Positions 35,265 to 48,600 of a stretch of DNA of 64,000 nt are shown piece by piece. Made by a program: the position numbers and the translations under genes. The notes beneath the pieces are model-generated. The model saw only the letters and a list, made by a program, of their open reading frames with translations, ran no database searches and was not told the DNA's origin. Source of the stretch: Medicago truncatula (taxonomy: Eukaryota > Streptophyta > Magnoliopsida > Fabales > Fabaceae); assembly GCF_003473485.1 (NCBI RefSeq), contig NC_053042.1, positions 19,488,501 through 19,552,500 on the forward strand. Reading direction: 5' to 3'. Each line of letters begins with the position of its first letter. Position 1 is the stretch's first letter.

Positions 35265-35282
35265 TGCCAAGCATAATGTATT

Positions 35283-37025
35283 GCTACCATATACTTGCAA
35301 CATTATCCCTTAAAGTTAGTGTCTTGTCAATTTTTACATATACTAATAAAAATTGAAAGAATATTTAGTTAGTTTTGTCTTGTCATTTTTCATGATATGT
35401 ATGAATTGGTTCATGAAAGTCTTCAAATTTTAAAAAGTTCAAACATGAATCAATTCATAACATGTGAGAATCAATCCATGAAGTTTATCCATTTTAAAAA
35501 TGTGACATAATCCATAATGTTATGATCAAGACCTTTAACCACAATTTCAACCTTTAGAATGAGTTTGATGGTGTTTCTATGATTGCCTTGTGTTGTGGTA
35601 TTATGTATCCTATGAGCGTTATAACACCGATAAAATCATTCTACGTATTCTTAAAATGTATACACAAATGGTATAGGTCCTAAGTGTATAGATTGACCCT
35701 TAAGAGTGTTTAGTTTAGTGGATGAGAATTATTAGACCCCTAAGTATCTTAATCAAAATATCATATTTTTAACTTATATCGTGTGCGCAACACATGTCAT
35801 CACCGCACACAATTTCTATGTTTCAAATTCGCGTGCACAGAGTTTATGTGTTTTTGTTCATGCTAGCGACGAAGATTCTTGCGTACACAGAGTTGGCATG
35901 TTTTTGAAATTTGTACTATGTCGCTTCGCTTATGCGAATAGTTCAGCCGCGTGTGCGTAGCAACATAAAGCTGATCTTTTGTTTTCCTTGGACATATTCA
36001 TTCTCATTCTCAACCTGAATCCCTTCCTCTCAACTCTGAAACCCTCAACATCCTTTATGCAAATATCTACTGCCATTATAACAAGCTTTCAATTTTCCTT
36101 TTCTGTTCATTTGTTTATTTGGATATGAAGTTTTTTTTTTCTTTCTCTTTTGGCTCTGTGCCATTGTACTAGGTGTGGTTTATAAAGTCAATGATGAAGA
36201 TGTTGCAAGAAGAGAATAATTTGAAGAATCCTACTTTTGTAAGACTTTACATAAAGCATAATTTCATATGAAAATGGTTTACCATGTTTATACTTGCATT
36301 GTTACCACTGCCTCAAGTGACTTGATAAGGAGAATCCTACTTTTGAAAGATTTTATATATGCATAGAAGATATTAGTATACAGGATGTGAGAGACGCTTG
36401 TCGCTTCCTTATCATGAGGAGGTGAATTACTTCCTCTGCCGTTGTCACCACTGCCTCCATGGTGATGAGAGGGAGGCCCCTGCCTGCTCATGGACCTGAG
36501 TGTTTTTCGGACTTGAAGATCCTTTTTTCTTAGATCTATGCTTCTTGGGACAATCATGGTGACTATAACAAGGGTGGGGTTAGGAAAACAATTTTTGCAC
36601 CAAACAGAATCGTCTCGTGGGCAAAGGACAATAAGAAGATTATGAAATTAAGCTTCTTAGAGAGCAGTTCATATTCATTTCATAATCAATCTGAAATTGT
36701 AGAGTACTTTCTACAGAAAATATGAAGATCAAGACCTTATTCAAATTAAAATTTATAGTCATATATTTGTCATGCTTCATTGCAGTATTCTTTAAAAGTA
36801 CTCACAGTTGAATATATATGCCGCTATCTGAAGGTAAACCTTTTGAATCAATTGATAACAATGAATAATTGACACTTTCAATTTCAAGATAGCAAATTTT
36901 GTTATAATGCTTCTTGTTGATACAAACCACTCTTAGAATCAAATTCTACCAGAAACTTTCATCGTCTATGCAGTAGGTTGTTGTTTGTTTTCCAACAAAA
37001 GAAAATATAAATTGTCTGCATGTAG
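35283..37025. other. gene-free region
   Basis: No supported gene. On the minus strand a frame from 36557 encodes a basic, His/Gly/Ser-rich start (VRKTLRSMSRQGPPSHHHGG) that could be a remnant of a small-protein gene, but I recognise no family and give it no product. Confidence 0.4.
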
Positions 37026-38800
37026 TTTTTTTTTTTTTTTTGACAATAAAAGACTTAATTCATTTCATTAATGAGAATATCGACGAAAATAAGGAAACTA
37101 GCTATGGACAAAGGCGCCCGTGCTAAGTGCTAACACATGAGTAATTGGCTTGTCTCCTAATAAACTCAACCTTAGAGTTTCTACCATGAAGTACGTTCTC
37201 TTTACAATCGCGAATAATATCACTAAGCTCCAACAACCTACTAGGTTCTTACTTTGCAACGTATCGACATGGACTTCGAATCCAATTCAAAGTCCACATT
37301 CTCTAGCCTGCAGATCTTTGATCCACTCAATAGCCAAAACAAGACCAACCTGCCTCTCCAATTGTGACATCAATGATTGATTGCAGCCATTGCGTTTTAG
37401 CAAGAACGAAACTACCTGGATCGTCTCGGATGCAAATGCCAACACCAACCTTATTGTGGTTCTCTAAAAAATCGCCATCTATGTTGCATTTGTACCGGCC
37501 TGATGAGGTTTTTTCCAAGACAGCGCTGAAGTAGTTGAATGCTGCGCACTGCTACCTGCAGTTGAGTTGCTGCCACTGCGGATTTTTTGAGCGTTAGACC
37601 AGTTAGTAATTAGTAATTAAAGTTATTGCTTGCTCACAAACAGAAGTTCGTGTTTCAACTTCCTTATTCCATATTTTATTGTTTCGCTGTTTCCAAATGC
37701 TCCATATTATCACCATGAACAAATCCTTGCTCAGACTTTACAACACAGAGAAAACTAGTTCTACAACAGACAGAGTATGTGATATAGTTTGCTGAATAAG
37801 GTTCCAGAGGCCAAATCTATCCCAACACTGCTCACTATTCTGACGAAGGAAAAATACATGTCCAGTGTCTTCGACACCGTTATCACAAAGAACACAGTTT
37901 TGAGGACAGTCCACACCTTTATCACAAAGTCGAACTCGAGTTGGTAAATGTGCCACATTAAACTTTTAACCTTCAGATGGGATCCTAACTTCCTTCAACT
38001 CGCAGATGATTCGACTCAATAACCTCTTCAACACAAAAGTGATATGCGCTTCAGACCGAATACTGCCCATTCCTTTCATACTTCCAGATAATGCGATTGT
38101 TTCGGACAAAACTGAAGAGGAGTCTGCAGAACTGGACTTGCTGCCTCATTACCAAGCAGTCCGATAACAAGTCTGGAATCCCATTCCTTTCTATTGGCTT
38201 GCAAAAGGTCTGCTACTGTGATATCAACCAGCTCCGGGTTTAATAAAGGTGTCTGCATAATTCTGCAACCAGAAGTCCAGAACCAATACTCCACCTGTGG
38301 CCTGCACGCACACTGAACTTGGCACTCCAAATGCTATGCTAAACGTAACTAGGATTATACCCGATGCCTGAGTCAAGAAAGTTACTTTTTGAAAAGTATT
38401 AAGCTTTAACTAATCTTGTAATCAAGCTATTTGAAAGCATCACAAATTTCCACGTTTGTTTTCCACGCATAGCAAACCTATCATAGATGGTAAGCCTAGG
38501 TACTTACCGGTACCTAACACTTGTTGAGCTCCCAAAATGTTTGCAACCGAGTCTTTTGACATTAATATGAACATTCTGACTAAAATTTCAGACTTTTGGA
38601 GGTTAATAGCTTGACCAGACGCACTTTCCTAGGTGGCTAGGATATTTGTCATTGTCATAGCCTCATGATCCGACGCTTAAAAACAGGGAAAGCAATCATC
38701 AGCAATAAGGAGGTGGGAGATAATTGGCGCATTTCCAAACATGTAGTTATCAACTTTTATTGCTGCAGTTTTAAAATTAATGGTTGACTGCTCATTTTGC
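37026..38800 (-). mobile_element. LINE relic, end of reverse transcriptase through RNase H
   Basis: On the minus strand, in order: a reverse transcriptase active-site remnant with LIADDC in place of FADD (about 38700), then GKYLGLPSMIG (about 38490), zf-RVT wording (PTRVRLCDKG, CPQNCVLCDN) at about 37950-37750, and the RVT_3 start (YKCNIDGDF, GVGICIRDDPGSFVLAKT) at about 37510. A poly-T at 37026-37041 is the poly-A tail. Stops and shifts occur throughout. It is related to, but more decayed than, the LINE at 33637-35264. Confidence 0.82.
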
Positions 38801-40263
38801 CATGGCATTATTGCTTTGCAATTTGATTTGTTACTTAATTATTTCTGAGGTTTTTTTTTTTACTTCCAATTGTAGTTATTTGATTTTCAACTGTCTAAGA
38901 TTTCTGGTCTCTAACAAAATCTGTGTTTTAACATTTTGATGTTGTTTTGCTTTGGTATATCCTCCAGCGATACCCTTCGTCGATTAATATATGTTTGGCT
39001 TATATAGCCATAAATTGAAGTGATTAATATACCATGTATGTATGCTTTGAAATTTTACACCACTACAATCTTAACTCGTTTATTGCACAGGTCTAGAACT
39101 AGTACGATCATACAAGTCAAAGTTAATAAAATCTGTGGCATAAGGGATAAAATCAAAAAGATAAACCTGGTTAGCTACTAAGATCATGAATTAGCTAGGA
39201 CTCCAAAATTTAAATAAATTATTGACGAGAAAGTAAATCATACAACAGCAAGATATATATCACCAGCAAAAGATTTATAAACAAGTCAATTAAAACCATG
39301 AACAGTAAAGTTAAGAGCCTGCACTCTCACATGAGTCAAGCTTACAAGCAGGCAAGCAGCAATAGTTGAAAATCCTAAACTCTGCCACCTTTTATGTAAA
39401 ATATTTGTAGATTTTGACAATTTTTTTATTGAGACATTATTAGATGTTCAAATTCAAACCTCTACTAAATGATAAAGAAACTCTAACATATAAAAAAAAA
39501 AGTTAGAGAAGGGATTAAGAGCATCTCAAAGCATTTCAATGCTTAATTAGAAAAATATCTTGCATGCTTGCAGAACAAACAACTAGATTGGACCCTCATT
39601 CAGAGATAGGAAACAGAGAAATCCAAGATTTGTTGTGACCAATGTAGTTAGGATTGAGATCCCACGTAGGGTAGGACGGCCGGTGAAGGAACGTAAATAC
39701 GAGGAACATAACATGGTTTGTATGTTGGATCGGTAGGTTGTTGATAGAGTTGAGAGAAATAATAAGATAAAATAGAGGAAAAACACAAGAACCAAGCAAA
39801 AAAACAGAGAAAATAGAGGAAAAACAGAGGAAAACAGAGCAAAAACGAACCAGAGTAAAGTCGAAGCACATGTGAGGTGTCCCAGACGTAGAATCGCACG
39901 ATCCTACGAGCCAGTGCTCGATCCTGGCTATATTGGTTGTGACTATAAGATCCAAACTTGAAGCTAATGTGACACCTCTACAAAAACCATTTCTGCTACA
40001 ACCTTATTCAGAGATAGGACTTATATCCACACAGAATTTCATCTCTAGTAGCCACTTAAGAGAAGTTCCATTTCTGCTACATTACCTCTATAAAATCTCA
40101 ACAACAGAAAAGTATCTAGAGATAGAATTTTTTTAAGTACCTACTAACTAAGATAAAAGAAAGTGATGATAAAATTAAGATAAGAAAGCAACAACAGCAG
40201 TAAAATAACAATGAACAACAGCCATAAATTATATATGCTTACTAACATAGTACAAACAATTTA
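38801..40263. other. gene-free region
   Basis: No supported gene. Around 39590-39960 the minus strand has an open frame of 119 codons in AT-rich DNA with repeated GGAAAAACA words; the sequence next to it (cgatcctacgagccagtgctcgatcctgg) looks like a repeat junction. No assignment. Confidence 0.35.
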
Positions 40264-40571
40264 ATAAACCAATGCACACAATCACTTCATTCAAATTATG
40301 ATACAGTGTTCATTAACAAGTAGAGAAGACAATATTAGATTTCTGTATAATGTATCAAACATAAACAATACTGGCAATTTATACAAAATACCAAGTCTTC
40401 TACGAAATAGAAAACTTTTGGCAATCACTATCATACTGTCATGACATAAATAATAGTAAAAGATTAAACCAAGTATAGGAATTTTATGTATCAAACATTT
40501 GAAACAAAATACCAAACCTTCTATGAAATAGAAAACTTTTGAGAATCATTGATTGTCATAACATACTCTTT
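40264..40571 (-). other. likely 3' untranslated region of the F-box gene
   Basis: It follows the F-box stop codon and contains two direct copies of a ~60-bp unit (40377-40440 and 40506-40566: AAAATACCAA, then GAAATAGAAAACTTTTG). Confidence 0.5.
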
Positions 40572-41783
40572 TTATGAATGGTATTGCGTTTCGAGAATCC
40601 ACTCCGGAGGTGGCCAGAACAAGTTGAAGTAGTCAGGATAATGAGACAAAGGAGAAAGCCTTTGTTCGTCCAAGTCAAAAACACACATCCCACATCGCAT
40701 GTTATCAAAAGGGATGAACGCATCGTCAATAAAGACGACACAATTCCCTTTGACAACAGATAAATCAGAAGCAGAAGCAGAAAACGAACATCCATTCCCC
40801 AAGAACAAAACCCTATTCCCTAAGCTCTTCGACCTCCATTCCTTCTTTCTCTCATTAAGCCTAAACACCTTCAGTTTTAGACCTTTTTCGCCAGGGAACC
40901 CAAAACAATGCGAGTCACAGATGTCCACTAGCAACAACTCACCTTCACACTCTACCAAGAATTTCATATCCCCTCCATTCACATATTCAGCCACTAACTC
41001 AACACTATAGTCCAATCCAAACGCAACTGTCCTACCAATTTTATTAACCGCATAAAACCGCTCTTTAAACACGCAGATGTCTAGAAAGTACGTTGACATG
41101 CATGGGATCAACGTCCAATGCTTTTCACTGCAGTGGAACAATACTGGATGACCGTTTTGGTTCAACGTGCCGAGAGCAACAGTTTCTTTGTTTTTCCCAT
41201 GTTGCATAATAGCAACTACCTTTTTTCCCATACCATGCCCTAAAGGTGTCGGATCCTGACGATGTATCTTCAACTGATATAGTTCAAATTGCGATAGTAA
41301 TTCCTTAGACCGTTCTAAAACGGTCTTGTCTTCATTATATCTTCCCATAACAACGTCGGCTCCTAAACGAACGACAGAGAATTTCTTCAAGTCGAGGACA
41401 TGAGGGAAATGATAAGGGGAAGAGTCAACTGATCGGAGCGGGTGGAAGAGTTGAGTTTCTCGGCATGAGTTTTTCGCAATTCTGATCAACCAAGGACGGA
41501 GGGTTTGTTGTTGTTCTTGTTGAGGTGGTTTGATGAGGAAGATGTTGTGTTTGGAGAGGTAACAAGAGAGTGATGAAGTGTGAAAATGGGGTAACTTGAA
41601 GGGTAAACTGTGATTTGGTATGAAAAAGCGCCATGTTGAACAAACTGATCGAAAACGAATGATATCGGCTTCGTTGTCGAGTCGTGAAGATATCAGAAGG
41701 AGAAGATCCTTATGGAGTGTAGACCAGTCTGCCGCCATGGCCATCGATACTTCTCTTCTTTTCTCCTTACTTTCCTTTTCCAT
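40572..41783 (-). CDS. F-box protein with DUF295 domain (SKIP23-like)
   Basis: A single exon of 403 codons. An F-box at about residues 18-60 (WSTLHKDLLLLISSRLD, then ADIIRFRSVCSTWR) should bind SKP1 in an SCF ubiquitin ligase. The rest is the beta-propeller-like DUF295 region typical of plant F-box/DUF295 proteins such as SKIP23; its late part includes NCVVFIDDAFIPF and CGMCVFDLDEQRLSPL. The start is at 41783, but the second and third Met (residues 14 and 16, MAMAADWSTL) are equally good starts. The substrate is unknown. The gene faces away from the DUF155 gene across 850 bp. Other frames on the opposite strand are shadows. Confidence 0.93.
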   Translation of the reverse strand: MEKESKEKRREVSMAMAADWSTLHKDLLLLISSRLDNEADIIRFRSVCSTWRFFIPNHSLPFKLPHFHTSSLSCYLSKHNIFLIKPPQQEQQQTLRPWLIRIAKNSCRETQLFHPLRSVDSSPYHFPHVLDLKKFSVVRLGADVVMGRYNEDKTVLERSKELLSQFELYQLKIHRQDPTPLGHGMGKKVVAIMQHGKNKETVALGTLNQNGHPVLFHCSEKHWTLIPCMSTYFLDICVFKERFYAVNKIGRTVAFGLDYSVELVAEYVNGGDMKFLVECEGELLLVDICDSHCFGFPGEKGLKLKVFRLNERKKEWRSKSLGNRVLFLGNGCSFSASASDLSVVKGNCVVFIDDAFIPFDNMRCGMCVFDLDEQRLSPLSHYPDYFNLFWPPPEWILETQYHS

Positions 41784-42634
41784 CGTAAGAATGCGAAAAA
41801 GAAACCCTAATTAAGAAACTGTTGCACATAGGGATTAATTTTTTAAATAGTCATTGACCGAAAAAAATAAAATTGAAAAAACCTAAGTACAAAAAAACAA
41901 CAAATTGAAAAAACCTAGGTGGAGTTTGTTTCCTGGCAAATTCTAATGTACATAAAAAAAAATTTAAGTGTATTGGTACATCAAAATTAATAATAAAATG
42001 AGTTATTTTTTGAAGAAAAAAATTATTTAATAATTAAATTTTATTTAGCAAAAATTTCGACGAAATAAAATTTATTTGTATGAATTTTTATGATTTATAA
42101 TTTAGAATTTTGATTATTTTTTACAATTACATGTAAAAAAAGTTAGTATGACTTTTACAATGAAACGATATTTTTTGTTATGAAATGATATTTTCTAAAA
42201 TATAAATACCAGCAAATAACTCCTTATTTTATAAAAATGATAGTTAATTTATAAATTTTTAAAATAAGAATACTAATACACCTTAACTTGCGAGTGTACG
42301 ATAGAAATAATTTCCTTGTTTCGTATATTCTCAAATAAATTATTCCTGATTTCATCATCAAATCCATAATTTTAGTTTTATGAAAATTAGTTTTGACAAA
42401 AATTAATTTTATGAAAATTAGTTATAATAAAAATGGAATATTTTGGCATAAAAATGGAAAACAAAATCGCAATATTTGAAGGAGAAACAATGGCAATGAA
42501 ACAGAACACGTGTCGATAAAAAGTCAAAACTCCATGATAAATAAATGAAAAAAAGGGTTTAGCATAGGTTGTTAGTGAAAGTGTTAAATCTCTTTCTTCT
42601 TCCCATGTTTGGGTGAGTGAACGAACTCAACAAA
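41784..42634. promoter_or_regulatory. shared upstream region between two divergent genes
   Basis: The F-box gene (minus) and the DUF155 gene (plus) start from opposite ends of this AT-rich stretch. It should contain both promoters. No element was confidently identified. Confidence 0.5.
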
Positions 42635-45600
42635 ATGTTGCGAAGCATAGAAACCACTCATCACCTCACCGTCAGAACCACTTCACTCCTTCGTTCTTTC
42701 CTCTTCTCATCTCCTTCACCAAACACTTCTTCTTATTCTTCTTCTTTCACTTTCAAAACATTCACCACTCTCTCTAAACCACAATCACAATCTCACTCTT
42801 TTCTTCTTCAACAACGAGAACACGCTTCTTCCTTCATCACTCGTCGTTTTCATTTCGCTTCTTCCGTTAAACGCCGCGTTTCATCATCGTCGTTTCCTGC
42901 ACTTGATTGGAACGACGCCGTTTCATGCTCTGAGGTTGATGTTGATGCTGATAATGTTAATCATGATGGAACAATTGATCATGATTCTAAACCTGCAATT
43001 CCTGTTAGAGCTTTCTTCTTCTCCACCAGGTACATAATTGTTTTTTGTTTTTTTTTTTTTAAATTATTGTGTTGATTTCAATTTTAAATTGGAACTAATA
43101 CAAATTGTGTTAATTTCAATTTTAAATTATTTAACCTTTTATTTCTGGTTTGGAAATTTTCACCCAAAATTCGTGTGTTTTTGTTCTGTTACTGTCATTA
43201 GATTTGTAAAACTTTTGTTTGGAATAACAAAATTGACGAAAAAATGTTTTCAAAAACATAATTTTAAATCAATCAATATTTTTAGTGTGAGTTACAGGAA
43301 TGCCTATGCCTAAGCTTTCATGTACTCGATTTGTAAACCTGTAAGAGGTTACATAGTATGAAAAATAATTTAGAGTAAACCATCAAATTCGTCCCTGACT
43401 TTGTAAGACCAGTGGCGGAGCCAGAAATTTGGGGTGGCCGGCTGGCCGCCATCAAAATAAACTAAAATATATAATCAAACTCAGGAAGTGAGTAAAGACT
43501 TGGATTTTGGTTAATGTAGTTAGGATTACTCAAAAACCAATGATAGGATTTTGTAATATGTTTAGAAAAGTGAATTGAAACAAATTTAACACTAACGGTA
43601 CACAAAATATGAGCATCACATTTTCAATTTTTCACTAACAAAAACCAATGATAGACACAAATTAACACTAATAGTATATAAAATCTTAGCATCACAGTTT
43701 CAATTTGACACTAACTTCGGTTTCTATTTCCCTTCCCTTTTTTTCCCCTTCAGTTTAAATTTCACACAAAATCTGATAAAAATTGAAGGTGAAAGCAAAT
43801 TAAAAACCAAATTCATTAACAAATAAAAGAAAATAAAATAAAATCAGTATCAAACAAAATGAAATTGAATCAGAATCAATAGCTTACAGTTATTCAGTTA
43901 GGGTTTGTGTGTTTGTGACGAGAGATGGAGAGGATGAAGTCTGAACTGAAAACGATACAGAGGGAGGGTGTGGTAGCGGTGATGGATGGAGGAGGAGGAG
44001 GCATCACGGTCGCACGGTGAAGGATGGAGGAGGATGAGGTGTTGCTGCTCTCTAGAGAGAAGAAGGAGGAGGAATTGCGGTTCAGAAAGGAAAAAATGAA
44101 AGTGGTAATTATAATTTTCATTGTAACTCAAGGACAATGTAGTAATTTCCAGCATATAAAAAAATAAAAAAAAATAAAATTAATGGGGTGGCGGTGGCTC
44201 CCCCTTGCCACCCCCTGGCTCCGCCACTGTGTAAGACACTCTTAAATAGGTCCATGAAATTATGAATATTTCAAAAACGTCCTCGACTCTGGCAAATTTT
44301 TCTCATATTAGTCATTTATAGTAATGTTGATGTATATATCTCACTTTCATTTTGGATGTAGTGTTGATTTAAAAAGCTTGGTGGAGCAGAACAAACCAAA
44401 CTTTGTCACACCATCATCAAGGATGACTAATTATGTAGTTCTCAAGTTTGGCAATCTTGGCGATTCCAAGGTATGTCTCTATTGGGCTATCCTACTGCTG
44501 CCCCCATTATATACCCATGTTCTGCCATGTTTTCTTTATTTTATATTGTTTTGTTCTTATGAACATGCTATCTAGGAAGTTCTATATATGTCCTGTAAGA
44601 TGAGGAGTGAATAAAGATATAAGTATTTTAGGGATAATTCATAATCCGATAATCGGGCGATGACAGTTTGAAACATGTAAGCGCATTCAATCTTCACTTT
44701 CTTTTAATTCAATTCGAAATAAAGAGCGATATTATAGAAATTTAATGACCTCAAATAACTACTGGTTAGTTATCATTTCTCTTTTATTGATCAAAAATAC
44801 CATGAGACCAAGCTCGTGCCTTAGGGATATAATGTATATATGGATATCGTTCCTTTAGTTTGAGGTTTAGACTAGAAAGCATGGATATGACACCATGCGA
44901 GGCATGAATATGATATAATCCAGACATGTAGATTTGACAAGCTTTGAATGTTACGAGACATAACACAACTATAATATATTACTTGAAAACTTTATAAAAT
45001 TATATGATTAGAAATCTTAAATCAAAATAGAGAATCAATGTTTTATATGCTACGATTTTACTAATTATCATGTCATTCCCATCTGACTTCAGGCCCGTAG
45101 AAAATTGATGAAATGTGTTAGCTTCCTCAACGGCTCAACCTCCTTCCCCTGCTCTCTTTAATTTGTGTCTATGATTGCTTTCTTCTTAAAATTATTTGTT
45201 GTCTTGGTTTTAAATTACTCCTTTAACCTGACTACAAACAACAAAGCTGACAATAATCATTCTTACAAACATATTTTTCAGATTTGTTCAATAAAGTCAA
45301 TTAGCATCATTTCAACATTGTAGTTCACTGTCTTTACATTGTATGCTATAACCATTTCCTCTTTCAGTTTTTTAACCTTTCCCAGGCTGTTATATATGTG
45401 AAAAGGTTTCATCCACTGGATGATTCAAATGAATTGTCTGCCTCTTTCTCAACTGTTGCATATAATTTTGAAGTCATAGGTCTGTTGATACTAATTGCAA
45501 AAAGCTTTTTGTTTCAGGGTCCTGGTTCTTCTTTCTTGAATGGAACAAATGGCTGTTACATGGTAGTTTTTCAGTATGGCTCCATTGTATTGTTTAATGT

Positions 45601-48600
45601 CCTTGAACATGAGGTTGATGGCTATTTGAAAATTGTTAGGAAGCATGCATCTGGTTTGCTTCCTGAAATGAGAAAGGATGGTGAGTTCTTCTGTCTAATT
45701 TGAATTTGAAAAGTATTCCAGTTTTTCACCCATGATCAGATCCACAGTAGATTTATAATTATTGCTGCCACACCTACAAATAGTCAAAAGCAGACTACAA
45801 TACCAAACGTTTGCCACACTGTCCATTAAGCTTCAATGGCTTGAGCTGAGCTTTGCAACTATCTATTTTCACATTGATGGGTGGCATTTGTGTACAGCTG
45901 CAGTCTGCACATTTACATTGCGAACATAACTGCTGATATTGATGAAACTAAAATTTTGGGGTATTGTGCTGCTATTTGGTGCATATGATTGGTTTAACAC
46001 TTGCATATTATGTAGATTTCTTTGGGTTAGCAGTTTATTTGGGTAATGATGGGATAAGTTTATATGACTGGCTTCTATCTCATTAGAAGCATGTGTCCTT
46101 TTTAAGATTGCTTTTCTGACAGATCTGCTGTTGGAATGGAAGCTTTCTCCATTGATGTTTTCACTTTTATTTTTTGAAATAGATGTAGTTTATAATTTTT
46201 TTTTATCTTATGGAGGATTCTTGCCCTCCAATCGGCAAACATTTTTGTATTAATGAACTTCTTTGTTATTTGTAAAAATGGAGCTGGGAAGGTTTAATAG
46301 TTTTGGCAATGGGTTAAATATATTTTTGGTCCTTACAAAATTGGAACCTTCTAAGTTTTTAGTCCTTACTTGATTTTAATAGTATTTTTAGTCCCTAGAT
46401 TTTTTTCTACACGTAGTTTTAGTCTGCTAAAACCAAATTTGTTTAATTATCCTTGAACTATTACATTTTTTAACGGGTTTTTGCATACATGTTTAGAATA
46501 TTATAAAAAGTTTATCCGCAAAAAATAAGTTTAAAATTTTATTTTTAGGTCCAAATTTTGTTACATTTATCTTGAACTTTTGGCTTCTAAAAAATTCATA
46601 TTTAATTCATCTCACATTAAAAAAACTAAATTTTGTAAAATAAACCTTTTATAATGTTCTGAAATTGTCTGCAAAAAATCTTTCAAATATTGAAGTGTTT
46701 AAAGATAATTAAACAAAATTAGTTTTAGCAGGGCTAAAACTGCATGCAGAATATTTGTTTAGGGACTAGAAAACCTAAAAAATATATTATAAAGAGAAGG
46801 GGTCGAATTACATTAGTATAACATTTGAATGGTGTTACACTGTTCTATAACTTTTATCCAGGAGACCTGTATTACAAAACTCAATGCTGAGTAAAATTTG
46901 TATATCATATAGATCATCTCCGTAAATTTTTACATAATTATGGAACTATTTGATATGTCAAGATTTTAATATTGTTTAAGAAAAGCACTTGAAACATTAA
47001 TCTTGACGCACCTCAACAACTTATCAAACAATTTCAGATTTACTTAAAAATTTACAGAGATGATCTATATGACATAAAATATACATCCAACTGTCAGCTT
47101 TATAATACATGAATCCTGTAAAAAGTTATTGAGTGGTGTAACACTACTTAAGTGTTACACCATTGTAATTTAATCCCTCCTCATGTTATAAATAACATTT
47201 AGTTTAACGTCTCATTGTTTTTGTGTTGTTCATGATTTACCAAACAAGACACCAGACAAAGAGTTAGGCTGCGAGTCAAATGTTTGTCCTGTGCTGTCCT
47301 ACTTTTCTCGTACCGTGGTGTATCAAACACACCCTAAGAGAACTCATTATGACATGGCATTGTTGTTGTAGTATTCTGCCAAACTCAGTAATACACTGGA
47401 ACAAGTATCATGTTATTCTTTGCTTAATTGCTATTTTGCTATCTCCTATAATTCCTGTAGAAATGTTTCACATTTGTGATTCCTATTTTTGAGCTATAAG
47501 TTAAGTCTCCTCTTTGTGTAAGAGTTAGTTTCAACTTTCAGTCGCATTTCAATGTCTTTTATTTTGTGTAGGAGTTAGTAATACACTGAAGAAATATGTT
47601 GCATTTTTATTTTGTATGGAAATCTTTCTTTTCTTTTAAGCATATGCCTCGAAAGATATTTTTGCAGTTCTTACACTGTTTTGTGATCGATTTCTGATTG
47701 TTTTGGAATCTAGCAAGACCAAGTAGGGCTTTCTTTTCAACTTTTTGTAGTGTCCTAAACTCTGATCTTTCTTGGAACTTCGACCTTTTTAAAAGGATAT
47801 GATTGCTTGTCTTTTAGAGTTGTTTCCAGTACATCCTTATCGTGGGAAATTCCGCATTCCTTACGGTCCACCTATAGCTGTCTAATTGCGGCATTTGGGT
47901 TACATTCATGAAAGCCTCCATGACATTCATTGTGTTGGGTGTGAAGGGGCAGACTTAGTCTCACATTGCCTAGAGATATTGCTTTTGTAGTGTTTATAAA
48001 GCTTGAGCAGCCCTCACCTTACAAGCCGGTTTTTGTAAGGTTGAGGTAGGTCCTGCCCCAATTCCAAGATAGTATCAGAGCCTATCCTAGGTCTGTTGTT
48101 GGGCTTCCCGCATCATCCACGCTTCATGCCAATCGGGGCCCGGGCATGAGGGGGTGTGTGTTGGAAATTCCTCCTTCACTGTGGTCCGCCCCTAGCCGTC
48201 AAATTGCGGAATTTGGGTTTTCTTCATTGCAGCCACCAACACCTTCGATGTGTTGGGTGTGAAAGGGTGGATTTAGTCCCACATTGCCTAGAGATATGAC
48301 CTATGTAGTGTATATAAAGCTTGAGCAGTCATCCCTTACAAGCTGGTTATGTAAAGGTTGAGTTAGTCACAACCCAAATTCCACAACACTTACTTTGTCC
48401 CCTCATTCATTCCTCCACTTCATTCATTGAATAGGAGTAATTTTCTTCTTAATAAACTCGTTTGCAGGGTTTTAAGCTGCATAAGGCTTGTTTTTGTAAT
48501 ATGTGTATAATGTATTCTTCTTAATAAATTCGTTTGCAGGGTTTTAAGCTGCATAAGGCTTGTTTTTGTAATATGTGTGTAATGTATTCTTCTTAATAAA

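Noticed and set aside
36288..36557. minus-strand frame with a His/Gly/Ser-rich start, possibly a signalling-peptide precursor
   Set aside because: There is no signal peptide and no match to CLE, CEP, IDA or PIP motifs; the second half is AT-rich noise.
39583..39955. 119-codon minus-strand frame
   Set aside because: Phe/Leu/Ser-rich noise with repeated words; no family and no splice context.
42617..42634. start of the RRG-like protein at 42617
   Set aside because: That codon is GTG; the first ATG in frame is at 42635.
43894..44155. minus-strand Ser/Pro-rich frames in the hAT element
   Set aside because: Low complexity, no hAT transposase signature.
45398..45517. longer exon 3 of the RRG-like gene starting at an upstream acceptor near 45384
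   Set aside because: The frame is open, but the DUF155 alignment needs only the part from 45518, and the stretch before it has no counterpart in the Arabidopsis protein as I remember it. It could still be a minor splice form.
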